Shown here: positions 1 through 12,800 of the stretch, piece after piece
Position numbering within the stretch: position 1 is the first letter of the stretch
Layout: the number at the start of each line of letters is the position of its first letter
DNA from: Solea solea
Lineage: Eukaryota > Chordata > Actinopteri > Pleuronectiformes > Soleidae
NCBI RefSeq assembly: GCF_958295425.1
Contig: NC_081149.1
Span: forward strand, 21,238,972 to 21,302,971
Direction of reading: 5' to 3'
Length of the DNA stretch: 64,000 nt
Position numbers and translations under genes: made by a program
Notes under the pieces: model-generated
What the model was told of the DNA's origin: nothing
The model's database searches: none
What the model saw: the letters and a program-made list of their open reading frames with translations, nothing else

Positions 1-267
1 GGTTCTGCTGGTGCTGTGTGTGGATTAGTAGGTCCGAGTGCAGCATCAGTACGCAGCGGGGTGGTGTCAGACTCTTGGGGCACTGTGGCAACAACTACAC
101 GTATTTTGTCCGCAGTGGCTGAGATAAGCAAGGCTGCAGCAGGCATTGCACTGGCTGGTGGTCTGGTAGTGAAGGTGGTAAAGGAAAAAGTCAGGTGTGG
201 CACAGGAACAACAGAAACAAATTATTCAGAGAAAAAGTCTTATGAAGTTCACTGGAATAAATAAATA
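1..267 (+). CDS. 3' end of an unrecognised protein-coding gene (partial)
   Basis: Frame 1 is open from the first base to a TAA at 265-267, giving 88 residues with no initiator ATG, so this looks like the last coding exon (or part of it) of a gene that begins outside the window. The peptide has a small-residue, Ala/Gly/Val-rich stretch around residues 45-62 (AAAGIALAGGLVVKVVK) that could be a membrane helix, followed by a polar Lys/Thr/Glu tail ending HWNK. I do not recognise the family and propose no function. Support for a real gene end is the in-frame opening plus a canonical AATAAA at 945-950, which would leave a 3' UTR of about 680 bases. An overlapping AATAAATAAATA at the stop codon could serve as an earlier signal. 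It could also be a chance open frame. Confidence 0.45.
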
Positions 268-944
268 CAGGAAGAGTTGTAATCCTCCGAATGAGGATCA
301 TATTCATATATGTATTTTATCACATTGACCCCTCTGGTAAAATTCTACACTCCACAATAGCTTTCCTCATTGTGAGAAGTTGCACTTACCATGTGAATAA
401 AATGTGAATTTAATATAACATAATCAAATTTATCAACAAGAAATTACTTATGCTTTTGAATACAAAGAAGCAGATTGTGACAATTGTGCCTGAGTGAAAT
501 GATATTTGCACTGTGGTGTTAGAGAATTACTTTAGTATTTTTGATACAAGTACTTGTGATTTGGGCTTGGAATTAGACATATAATCCTCACTTGCATTTT
601 TATAAAATAGAAAAAGAGATGATGTGGACTGCACTAGTTCTGTTTTTTATAATCAATGACATGAATTTTAGTTCAGTTTCATTTTCAAATGTATTTTTCT
701 TTTGACTTTCCAAAAGAAGTAACAAAATGAACATTTAATCTAATAACAGTAGTGGATTTTGAAGATGTCTTAAAAAAAGGTTGTATTGAGTATCAAAAAG
801 CATTTCCCAATCTGAAGGTTGACAGTTGACTGATATTCTGTTAAATATCATTAATATTTGAACAGCAAAAAGGTTTTTTTTGACTATCCAGCATCATTGC
901 TATCAATATCGGTAAATGTATCTACACTTGATTATTGTAAAAAT

Positions 945-950
945 AATAAA
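945..950 (+). terminator. Poly(A) signal AATAAA for the upstream gene
   Basis: AATAAA lies in AT-rich DNA and is followed within about 40 bases by a T/G-rich stretch (TGTTATTGTCCATTGG). It is the most plausible 3' end for the partial gene at the window start and lies before the srebf2 promoter. Confidence 0.45.
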
Positions 951-1049
951 GACACATTTCTTTCACCACAACTGTTATTGTCCATTGGTTCTTTCAGTTC
1001 ATCTGCTTTAGCCCTTTAGCTGTTATCGGCCATTAAACTTATTCAGGTG

Positions 1050-1168
1050 CTTTATCCATCTATCCATCCATCTTCTACTGGAATCCGGAGAAAACCCACA
1101 GGAAGAACCCGGGTCTTCTTGCCGTAAAGGCAAGTCTGCTAACCACTACACCAACCATGTGGCCCCAT
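1050..1168 (-). repeat. Fragment of a teleost interspersed repeat (copy 1 of 3)
   Basis: The stretch starts with CCATCTATCCATCCATCTTC and ends with ACCACTACACCAACCATGTGG. These are the typical end motifs of a LINE/SINE-derived repeat common in fish genomes. Related copies lie at 43080-43290 (opposite orientation) and 51405-51610 (same orientation). The middle of the unit is deleted here. The family assignment is from memory of fish repeats. Confidence 0.5.
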
Positions 1169-1704
1169 TCAAGTGCTTTAGTATTATATTATTATATTTA
1201 GTCTATTGCCGTAATACCTTTAGGGATACCAACATTTTGTGACATTTAGGATGGGATGTTTCACTAAGGTTAGTTGAACAATGGATTTCTGCACATTTCA
1301 TTGTTGTCAGACTTTTAAATTCAGTGCATTACAAATTTAACAGCTGAATTCATTCTTTACTGTTTGCATTTATTCATCTTTAATTGCATTTGTATTTCTC
1401 AGGATTGACCTATTTTCAGACTTCATGGAGAATTTGACTTAATAGTAGAACTGCTACATTCACAAAACAGGATCTTAGAGCTCTCTCTCTCTTCTCTATA
1501 TACACACTGCATATGTATGTACATATATACATGGTTACATGTTTAATATTAGTTCATAATAATCATATTAAGGTTATTCATTACTATTAATATTTGTTTA
1601 ATTTTGTTCACTTGTTTATTTTTTTGCCATCATTATTAATAGCACTGAGTTTGTCTGGTGAGGTCCCTTGTTCCCTTGTTTTTGTGAATATAGGGGGCGC
1701 GGTT

Positions 1705-2089
1705 TATTCAAATGACTCACGAGCTTCTGATGGTTGACGTACTATCAGACCACGGCGAACACTCGCCTGTGATTCGCCGCTGATAACTGGTCTCATGACA
1801 ACTACTGCCAAGTTTGGGCCAATCAGCGCCCGCTGTTGGCCACCGAATCTGTTTGTGAATGACGTAATGAGCGTGAAACAAGATGGCGTCGTGTGAGGCA
1901 TAATTCGGTGTAAATGAGTTTGTCGACGGAGAAGTCTGCCTCGGTGGAGGCTTCGCTGTTGTCACACGGTTGTTGTGGTAATAAATAGTTTGTAGTGTTG
2001 GGTACGTGTGTTGTAGGCGTCGCTGAGCGCCGCGGCTCTTGTTTTTCTGCCTCCTGCGACCCTCCGGTAGCATCCGGAGAGGCGAGCTG
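1705..2089 (+). promoter_or_regulatory. srebf2: srebf2 promoter and 5' UTR
   Basis: A CpG-richer block directly upstream of the srebf2 start codon. Visible elements are a CCAAT box (CCAATCAG, 1819-1826), a CRE-like TGACGTAA (1860-1867) and a YY1-type AAGATGGCG (1880-1888) that may mark the transcription start. Mammalian SREBF2 promoters use NF-Y and a sterol response element for feed-forward control. The CCAAT box fits the NF-Y part, but I did not find a clear sterol element of the ATCACCCCAC kind here. Confidence 0.6.
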
Positions 2090-3845
2090 ATGACAGACAG
2101 GATGGACACCGGAGAGTATATGGAGACCATGGATCACACTTTAGCGGAATTAGGGGACGAATTTACCCTGGGAGACATCGACGGTGAGTAGCTGTGTCTC
2201 TGCCACTGGTGTTTAGTGTTGTCCTTTAAAGACTTGAGTTAATGATCCACTCAGTCTGACAGCTCCGTGACGCTCTTCATACATAACGGAAGGAGCTGTG
2301 TCCGATGTACAAGACACCAAGTTTAGCATTAAAAACGAAATACTTTATTCATTATTTTATGAATTTATTATTCATTTGTTTTTTGTTGTTTACGATGTCA
2401 GGAACAGTTCGAAAACACTGGTTGAAAAGTGTATAGTAAGAAGGGTAGGTTTTTCTGACTCACAGAATTGCGATTGCTGCGATTTAACCGTAATCGAAAT
2501 CGCTACTTGAAACAATTTACTTGGCAAATGGCCATGCAGTTTAAGCGTTTATTTTTGAATAATCTGTAAAATAAAATAATTAAAATAACTAATACATGGA
2601 AACAATTCATACCTGCATTAGAGTATAGATATTATGTTTAAAACTACATCACAATTAATATTAAATTGAAGCTTGAATTAAAGTTGCTACATCACAAATC
2701 AGATTATAGTCGCACTATATGTCAGAAAAATCACAAATAGATGTTGTACCCATATAATTCAACCCGAATTTATGTATTGCTTACTTTTTATTGCTACAAA
2801 ACATTACAATACAAAATGTAATACATTTAAATTACACCCGTTCTGATATGCTATTTTTTCCCTCTTCCTGTTTTAACTCTTCTATTCAAAAGCTCACTAT
2901 AGTCGTGGAACTTCAAAGCAGTTATTAATTCAACCTAAAAAATAATTATTAAAAAAATATTATTAGCAATATACAGTGATAGTTTTCCTCAACATTAAAA
3001 GTGTGTTCATTTATTCTTCTAACATTTGCACCTTACAAATGTCCCTATCAGCTTTCTTGTTGCATACTTTGACTTGTGTCATGTTGCCCATAATAAATGC
3101 ATCCATCATTTGTTCATGGTTTGTTATGGCTCCATGTAATGATTCCAGAGCTGTGAATCCCAATAAACAGCCAGTCTTTAATTGAAAAGTAGCTGAGTGG
3201 ACTTGTGAGCTGAGTGTTATGTTCCATGGAGCAGAGATGAGTTTCAGTATGGGAAGGAAACTGTATATGTGGGCAGCGAAGGGTGTCACAGGAGTGTAAC
3301 CTGCTCATCAAGTTTGTGGAAATACTTGTCCCGAGTGACGTTTTAGCATATTCTGGGATCTTTTTCTACAGAGCTATTTAGCAAAGACTGTGGGACTGTT
3401 CTGCAACAATTCTGCACTCTCATGTCAGACACACAGCATCCTTGATCATACCCCCTCCAATCAAAACAAGTTTACCCTCTGGCACACAGTACCAGGGCTT
3501 TTGGCTGCCCAGCGCAGAGTCACTAGATTTTTAATAGAGTGGAATTTTACTGAATGCCAAGTCACCAGACTAGGCTCTTTCTCCCTGTCTCTCTGTGTAT
3601 GTGTGTACATGTGTGTACAAGTGTGTACACATGTATGTGCTTGTTTCTTTGTTACCATTATTGGACCTGGTCCTAACAAGGCAGAGCCTCATTTCTCAGG
3701 AATTTGTGAGGTTAAGAGCTAATATTGGAATTGTGGATAAGTCAAAGTTGAGGTTAGGCATTAACTGGTTATAGTTAGGGTCAGGGATAATGCTTTGTTT
3801 AGGCTGTCCACAATGAATAGAAGTCTATGCATGTCCTTTTAAAGG

Positions 3846-3891
<46 letters not shown>

Positions 3892-6800
3892 TACCATAAA
3901 CAACATGATAGTGATGATGATATTGTATGTGAGCTTATGAAACTCTACCTGACTTTGGTGTCTCGAGTGAATTCTCCATTCACACAGAATGAGTGGACAG
4001 CACACCCTCAGCCCTTGTTATGCAATCCCACTTGAACACTGTGGCAAAAGGCAGGAATGTACAGATTGGGAGAGAGACAAAGATGATAACTCAGAGATGA
4101 CTGGTAATTTCACAGGCAAGCTACTCAAAGAAAGCTTGATTTTATTTTTCACTTAGTCTCTGCTTGACTCACAGCTAGTTGATAGTCCCCATTAGGCAGA
4201 GCAGCCAACTGCAGAAAACGATTACCTCAGCCACAGAAATCTCGGGCATTACCTCATTCATCATTTGGAAGAGATGTTTAAATAAATGCATTGTAGCCTC
4301 TTGCAAACATAAATGTGCAGCAGCTGGTTTAATATACATTAAACCTATGTTCAAATGAGCCATGTGAACTTTTTGAACATAAGGTCTTAGAGGCCCCTGT
4401 AATTGCTCAAGCAATTGACTCTGTATTCATCTCGAACATTCTCTCTATCCCAATTATGTCCTTAGCAACCATGGCCCTGGTTATGTAACTTATTTTCTTT
4501 GCTCTCAGCAGCCAAGCAAACTGTCTCCCATTGATGGATTTACCCTTTGTGACAGCTTGTCTGAAACATTGGGGGGGAAGAGCTGCTTTGTCCTGTCTGT
4601 CATTAACAGCCTGCCCCCATGGAAGTGTAGCAAGTGTTTGTAGCGTGTCTGCCTGTATAATGTGCACATGTTCTGAACCTAAAGGTTATTTAATTTGACT
4701 TTAGTTTGAGCCCAGTTACAATCTGATCTTTAAAAAACAGTTTCATAAAAGTATTAATTAAAAAAAAACATAGCAGGGTTGTCTTAAGCTTTTGTTGTGT
4801 TAACTTAATAAAAAAACTAGTGCACATTTATCATCATAGTGGCATCCATCAGTTCATCAGTTGTCTCTGAGCAGCCTTAAGCTTTATCTAAGTGCTCTTT
4901 TACCTGCTCCCATCAGTAACATTACAACATACTTTACTTTTTCAAGGCTAAATGTTAGAAGACCTTAAGCTTTGTCCGTGAAATGTCTGGTTTATGACCA
5001 GAACAGTACAGTAGCTATGTTTGGGCGTGTGACCATGTGAAGGCCAGGCCTTGAAATTCTCTGAGCTTCTCTGGTCTTATCTGTCTTATCTAGGTGGCCT
5101 TCACCTGGACAGATACTACATACAATACACAAATGTACCACATAAAACACTTTGTTTAACTTTTATTTGAAATCTCATGGCCACTGGAGAAACTTGGCTA
5201 ATTACATGTCACTGTAATTTATGTTGTTTGATGAGACCTTGGCCTAAAAGGCAATCATTCATGACAATGATGATTGCCTTAATGATGGCATTGAGTTGAT
5301 GATGCAAATAATGTTCTACAGGTCTAATAATAATCTATTTAAATTACCTTCTTTGTATATATGGTATCACATGTATTTTAATATTAATGAGTGAATAGAA
5401 TTAATTTGATTTCTTAATCAAACCTTAAGATGTGCTAATGTCCATTCTGTTTTATTCTTTCCTCAGAGATGCTGCAGTTTGTCAGTAACCAGGTAGGGGA
5501 CTTCCCTGACCTGTTTGAGGACCAGATTACCTCAGCAGGCTCGATACAGAGTGGCGGTACCAGCAATACACCACGTCTGGCCATTCAAGCTCCCCAAGCT
5601 CCCCAAGCTCCCCAAGCCCCCCAAGCTCCCCAAGCTCCCCAAGCTCCCCAAGCTGCCCAAACTCCCCAAACTCCCCAAACTCCCCAGACATCAAACTCTG
5701 TCCCCTACCAGATCACCAACATTGGCCTCACCAGCTCATTGTCTCCTCAGTCTTTACCCCTAACGCCTCCCCTCACTCCTGCCCAGGCCACCTCCCCCAT
5801 CACCATCTCTTCAGGGCAGCAACACGTGACCCGCAGCCCTCCGCTCCTTCAGCCACGGCCTCAGTTGATCCAGCCCCAACCCCAACAGACTGCCCAGACT
5901 ACCATCCAGGTATCAAGTGTCTGACACCACATTTACACACTGCACAAGTCATGACCCATGTTTTACTCCCTGTCCGACTACATCTAATTAGAAATATTAA
6001 AAGTTGTCGTCAGGATCGAGCTGTTTCAGTTTTGGGTTATTGTGTTGGACATACACGATTATGTAGATGGTTTGGATTTATTTTCTGTTATTGGGCCATC
6101 CACACTGAAAAACCTTCTGCTGAGAGAAATTTGAGATTACATATGGACTAAAATGTATTATACAGCTCAGCAACCCAACAAACAAAATCACATCACAACA
6201 AGCTGTTGCACACCCTCAATAGTATAGTTTATTGTCTTCAATAAAATGCCTTTTCCCTAAAGCGATACATCACAAAGGCAGATTAACATCTTAATTTTGC
6301 ATAAGCATTTTGTTGTTTTTTTACTTGAATTCAGATGCACGCCCAGGGAATCCCTATGCAGACCCAGAGCTTCCCAGTCCACACCCTAGTTCAGACCCAC
6401 AGCCACACTCCCCTGCCCATCCAGACCCAGGCACAAACTGTGATGATTGCCTCCAATGGTGGGCACTCACGTTTCATCCAGAGCCCTGTCATCTGCCACC
6501 ACAGCCCTGCTCCTGGTTTCCAAGGTGACTGAACTGAAAAGTATTCTGTTGAATGTGTAAAGCTCTTTTCATGAAGTGGTTGATGTTGATGTTGATGTCG
6601 AAGTCGCTGCAATTTTTTACACAATGTTGCATAAGTAATATGGTTTGTTCGTGTGACCTACTATGTATCAGAGGCGCAGCATGTTTTTAATTTTATTTCA
6701 TTTCATTTCATCATTTCATCATCTCGTCTCCCCCTCTCAGTCATCCAACCGCAGATGCAGAGCATCATGACATCACCACAGCTCCAACCAATGACCATTC

Positions 6801-9800
6801 AACATCAGCGTGTTCTGACTCCAACATGTCAAACTATCCAGACCCTTTCTACAGCACCAACCACAGTCCACACTGTGCAACAGCAGATGCAGCAGGTACC
6901 TGTGCATAACATTATTGTTGTAAGTGTGGTCTGAAAATTAATTAAAAATATATAAAAAAACATTTTAATAGCCATTGGCACCATAAGTGTTGTACAATAC
7001 ATGTGTATTTATTCTTTAATTACAGTGTATCATTTCATGTTCATCAATATCATATATCAGCCATCTGACACCATGGTGAAACACCTTTATCGACTAGTTT
7101 CACCTGAATTGCCTTTTCATACTGCTAATGAGCAAATATAAAATATCTCACACTGACCCTTGGACGTCTTTCCACAAGGTTCTGGTCCAGCAGCCTCAGA
7201 TTCTGAAGACGGATTCACTGGTTCTCACAACACTCAAACCAGATGGCACACAGGTGCTGTCCACCATGCAGAGCCCCACTGGAATCACCACATTGACCAC
7301 ACCCATCCAGAACACGGGTCTGCAAGTCCCGGTATGATGCCAGCAGTGATGGCTGTCATTACATGACTCATTTCTTAAAACAGTAAACTCAGCACTTCTC
7401 CAGACTCATTAACTATTGATACTTCACACTTAAGCTAATGTACTGCTGCTGATCTCTGTCTCCAGACGCTGATGAGCAGCAACATCCTGACCACTGTTCC
7501 TGTTATGATGGGAGGACCAGACAAGCTGCCAATCAAGCAACTACAGCCAGGCTCAGTCCACTGCACAAGTGCAGCCAGAGCAAATATGGAGCAGTGCCAG
7601 ATGACAGCAGGAGTAATAGGTCCAGGGGGAGTGGTGAAGGAGGGTGAGAGGAGGACAACCCACAATATCATTGAGAAGAGGTATCGCTCTTCAATCAACG
7701 ACAAAATCGTGGAGCTCCGGGACTTAGTCATGGGCAACGATGCAAAGGTTCATCATTTTAACACTTAGATAGTTAAGATAGTAGTATAGTGTATTGATTT
7801 GAATGTGTGCTTTGACCCACTGGATTGAAATTGGATACTAAAATGTGACATTCATGTCTTTCCCAGGTGCATAAATCAGGAGTGCTGAGGAAGGCCATTG
7901 ACTACATCAAATACTTACAACAGGTCAACCACAAATTACGACAGGAGAACCTGACTCTTAAAATGGGAAACCAGAAGAACAGTAAGTATTCAACCTAAAG
8001 CTCAGTATAACCTGAAGCGGAGTGAGATTATAATGAGAGTCTCTCTGTTTGTCTCAGAGCCTGTGATACTGTCTGAAGAGATGGAGGTCAAACAGGAAAT
8101 AGTGATGATGTCACCTCCAGCCTCAGACTCTGGTTCTGGTTCCCCTCACCAGTTCTCACCCTACTCTGTTGACTCAGAGCCAGGCAGCCCCATAGTGGAT
8201 CATGATTCGGTAACACACACTCAAAGATGGATTACACACACATGCTTTATGTCTTATTAGTGGCTGTGTGGTGTGCACTGCATTCTCACGACAGGAGGCA
8301 TCTAATATTAACCATGAGGATGTTTCTCTCTCTGCATCAGTGTAAGAGTGAACCAGATTCTCCCTCCGCCGTTGGAGTGATGGATCGCTCTCGACTGCTT
8401 CTCTGCGCCCTGACCTTTTTCTGCCTGTCCCTAAACCCACTGCCCTCGCTTCTGGGATCTGAAGCACCTGGGGCTCACAGCCTATCTGCAGGCCATGGAC
8501 CAACAAGAACACTTGTCTGGTTCCCAAGTCACACCGAAGACTTTGGTGAGCATAACTGACCCCACTTAGGCTTTGTGATATGTTTGATTTGTGTTTTTTA
8601 GAGACAAAAAACACCTTTTAGTCAATTCTGTAATGTTTTCTAATCCTCCAGCATCCTGGCTGCGTTGCCTGTTGCCTTGGGTGATGGTGTGGGTGCTGAG
8701 TGGAGTGGGAGCTGTGTGGGGCTGTGTCAGAGTGCTCTACCTGTGGGAACCTGTCACACCCCTTCACTCCCCGAAGTCTGTGTCCTTCTGGAGGCATCGC
8801 AAACAAGCCGACCTGCATCTCAACAGGGTAAGCAGTCATCAGAACTGAGTCTGTTACAACATCAGATTCCCTGGCCCAAAGAATTCCTGATAATCATGTT
8901 GCCACCATTTTTGTAAAATGTTTGAAACATAATAATACTATCCAGCAGTTCATTCTTATTTATTTATTTATTCATTCATTTTTGGTGAATTTAATCTACT
9001 TTTAAAACAGCAAATATGATAAGGAAATTAGTGGTACTATTTCTAGTATACAGTATTTAATCTGCCCTGCTACAGTTTCACAACTGCATCTCACATTTGA
9101 CAGCACTAACACTGTTTGGGGGTAAAGCTGTTATGAACAGCAGTTTCTATCACACTTCCCTGCTCCTTGTAACCTCTCAGAAAAATAATGAGGTAGAATT
9201 TACTTTAATCACATTTTTTATTTGATGTGACACTGGGGGATATTGGATCCAGTCATTGTGTCTTTTCCAATTCTGCATGTTTTCCCTGGTATTGAAGGTC
9301 CTTTTCCTTTGTGTTCATTGCACATATTTATTTTTAATATGTTGAAATTGCACTCACATCTAACTTGTGACCCTCACTGCATCTTTCCTGTCAATCCCAA
9401 CTAAATATTAAACAGTTTACCGTTTCTGTCTCCTCTTTCCTGCAGGGAGATTACAAAGCAGCAATGTCAAGTTTAGAGACCTGCTTGTCTGTATTGACCA
9501 GAGCACTTCCCTCAACCAATCTGGATCTAGTTTGCTCACTGTCCTGGAATGTGATTCGCTACTGCTTGCATCGGCCGACTCCTTTGGGGTGGCTGGTTCA
9601 CCAGGTGAGAGGGAAGCATGAAGGAGAGGAGGCTAGGACAAGCGCGAAGGACGGAGCACTGGTTTACCACCGTCTGAGCCAGCTGCAGCTCACAGGTGAG
9701 TGAGTTAATGTACTGCAGAATACTGACAGTTGTTGGAAACTGCATAAGCATATGCTCTCAAGATTTGACTGCAGTGATTAAGATTAAGTTCTCTCTCTCT

Positions 9801-12800
9801 CTGTAGGGAAGTTGCCTCAGCGTAGGAGCCTGTGGGCTTTGTCTCTCTCCCTCAGTGCTGTCAACCTCAGCGAGAGCGCCCAAGGCAAGATGGCGCCTGC
9901 ACAGCTCGCTCAGATCTATGTCACGGCAGCGACGGCCCTGCGCACTGTGCTTGGCCACCATCTCTCTTTTTTGCCTGTATGTCTCATGCTCCATCATTTA
10001 TGATCAGTGTCCTCGCAAAGTTGTCATTTTAATTCACCCATTTCTTCATCATCAACATATTTTCCCTCTACATCTGTGCCCCAGGGTTACCTGTTGAGCT
10101 GTGCAGAGTGTGTGGTCAGTCAGTCAGAATCCAAGCCGATCCCCGACTACCTGCGCTGGCTCTTTACTCCACTGGGCAGACAGTTTTTTTTGAGCTGTGA
10201 TTGGTCGGTGAAGTCCGAGTGCAGCGATGATGTCTACACTTCTCAGAGAGACCCAGGTATGTTGTGAGTTATGAGTGGAGCAGGAGTTGATTAGCTCTTT
10301 ACTCTTCATAGATTTTTCTTTTTATTCTGTCTGAAAGCCCAATTCTTCATCTCTCTCCCTGTTTGAAAAGCATGAAGGGTGGGGAAATATTTTGTGGTGA
10401 TTATTATGTTATCATTATTTGTGTGATAATTTTCCATTTTCATCCTTGTTGGGTCTGGACCTTACTTCAGCTGACCCTATTGCACAGCTGCACCGCTGTT
10501 TCTGCAGGAAGCTATTGGAAAGAGCTGTTCACACACTCATCCAGCCACAGAGTGACTCTGAAGCAGGCAAACGAAAGAATGACTCTGGGTAAGGCAGACA
10601 GGCAGGGGTGGGGGCTGTGGCAGGGAGCCCACGGCTCTTTACAGTTGATGTGTAAATTTTAAGTTTGTACTTAGTTAACTCTCTCATTTTCAGGGAGTTT
10701 TCAAGTGCCATGGAGTTCCTTCAGTTGTTGAACAGCTGTACAGAAGACTCTCCCTCCCATTCTCCTCCTTTCTCAACTCCTCCCAATCACACCACTACCC
10801 CAGGTATGAATAACCCCTCCCATTTACAGAGAAGCATTGCATGTTTGATGGAGGTTGCTGGGGGAGGTTAACCAGATAGCCATCTGAGTTATTACTGTCA
10901 TCATGAATGGATTTTCTTGGCTTTAGTACAAAAAGCCAATTTAGCTTTTAGGATTAGCTTTATTGGATTATCACAGATAACACTTGCAGTCGCCGATTTG
11001 TAGTAACAAATGACTCGCCCTGGATATGAGTGCATTAGTCTGCTCAAGCAATGTTAATTAGCTTCATTCTTAATCAAGTCTTCTTGGTCTGTCGCACACA
11101 CATGTACACCCAGTTGTTTACAACAAATTGCAGGAGACAAAGGGACAGGAGAGCTTTGCCACCTGATTATTTCAAATGTTTTCTTTGTACATAATTTCAA
11201 TCCCTTCATCCTTACAGTGGGAGACCCAGTGAGTTGTTGGTGGGCTTTGGTCCTAAAGGCTGTTGTTCAGTGGCTACAGGGTGATGACGTCGCAGTGAGG
11301 TCACTGTTGGCAGAGGCAGAGCGAATGCCGAGGGCTCTACACACTCTTGAGTAAGTGAAATTAAACTTGCTGCAGTATGTTGAAATGTAACATACCACAA
11401 GCTCCTAGAATGCTCTGCAGAAACTCGAAAAAAACATAGCAAAGTTGAAGCATTTGTCCTACACAGTAAAAGTTTTACTGGTTATTTCAGTTTCAGTAAT
11501 CTTGTTCTTTGCCTAATTTCGGAGACATGAAAGCCTTTCCTTTAGAGACACACAGTAACCATCACGCTCATCTCTACCTCCTCTGTTTCAGCCACTCTCT
11601 TCCTAAGGCTGTGCTGCTGTTTTGCAAAGCGGTTCAGATGAGTCTGTCGCCTCTGAAGGGGGAAGGGGCAATCACCTGTCTGTCCCACTGCGACAGAGCC
11701 AGCAGCTACCTGCGCGCCAGCATCTCAGTACCAGTCACCCAGACAGGGAACTGGCTGAACAAGGTAGAATGCAAAAAAGCTGACACTGTGCAACATGCAA
11801 CACTGTCACTGATACCTCCTAAAGACCAGCTCTGGGTTTGTGGTTATCATTTACATAATCTTTCAAAAAAATCTGCTTCATTCTTCATTCTGCTGCATGG
11901 GTCATGTTTCATTCTACATGTTTGGGTTGGGGCAGACTGTGTGTGTGTGTGTGTTAACTTTTGGTTTTGAGGGATAGGATAGGCTCTTTAAGGTGGCGAA
12001 TACATTATCTATTTGTCCCCAGACAGATGTTGCAAGTGTGTGTTTGTGTGCATGTGTGTGCGTGCAAAGTGTGGGTGGCAGGAGGTGGCTGTGGTGCATT
12101 GTAGTTGCATTGCATGATCCTGAAGCTGAGTGCAATGTGTCTGCAGTGCAGTACAGAGGCCTCCCCAATCTGCATGCACCCGCTACACACCCCACCACTT
12201 CACATGAGACAGCTGTGGATGTCATGTAGCTGCTGCTATTTAGCTGTTGATTTTTGTATGCATGGTGGGCCTCACTGTGAATGATGGTGGTCAGTGGTGG
12301 TTTGGGTTGATTTTGGGGTCACACTTTGGCTCTAATTATAATATTCTAATTATAAAATATGTCTTTTGTGAACCGAGCAGTGCTTTAATATTTGTTTCCC
12401 TCATCTCTCTTAAAGGGGGTGGAGCTCCTGGTCTGTGACCTCCTGCTGACTTTGAGGACCAGTTTATGGCAACGTGGAGGCAGCAGTAATGGAGAGCCTG
12501 GCCCGGCCCATGGTTCTCAGTTGGCTGGTTTCCAGAGGGACCTGAGCGCGTTAAGAAGGCTGACACAGTGCTATAGACAGGCGCAACACAAGGTACATCA
12601 GAGGCTGATACTGTACATCTACTACTGTGTAACTTCATAAACAATCACAGATGTGGAATAAACAAGAGAATACAGTCATTTAAAATGTGCCTCTTAAGAA
12701 CTCCTCCAGACTTGTAAAGGGTACTAAAATTACCGATCTGTACCATTCCAGTTTTTAGCACCCATCTGTTAGGGTACAAAGCACAGTGGTCCAGCAACTA

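Larger units (their letters stand above)
268..1700. other. 3' UTR / intergenic stretch before srebf2
   Basis: AT-rich, non-coding on both strands apart from short chance frames. It holds the likely 3' UTR of the upstream gene (to about 970), a fragment of an interspersed repeat at 1050-1168, and a CT-rich and TA-rich stretch at about 1480-1530. No further gene is supported. Confidence 0.6.

Noticed and set aside
3799..4035. Frames of alternating Val/Cys or Thr/His residues
   Set aside because: Produced by the (GT)n microsatellite at 3848-3891.
5515..5763. Leu-Pro-Lys repeat frame (+) over srebf2 exon 2
   Set aside because: An alternative reading of the 9-base repeat; the Ala-Pro-Gln frame matches SREBP-2 before and after the repeat.
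8174..8614. 146-codon minus-strand frame over srebf2 exon 9
   Set aside because: Antisense to the exon encoding DRSR and TM1; no splice or family support.
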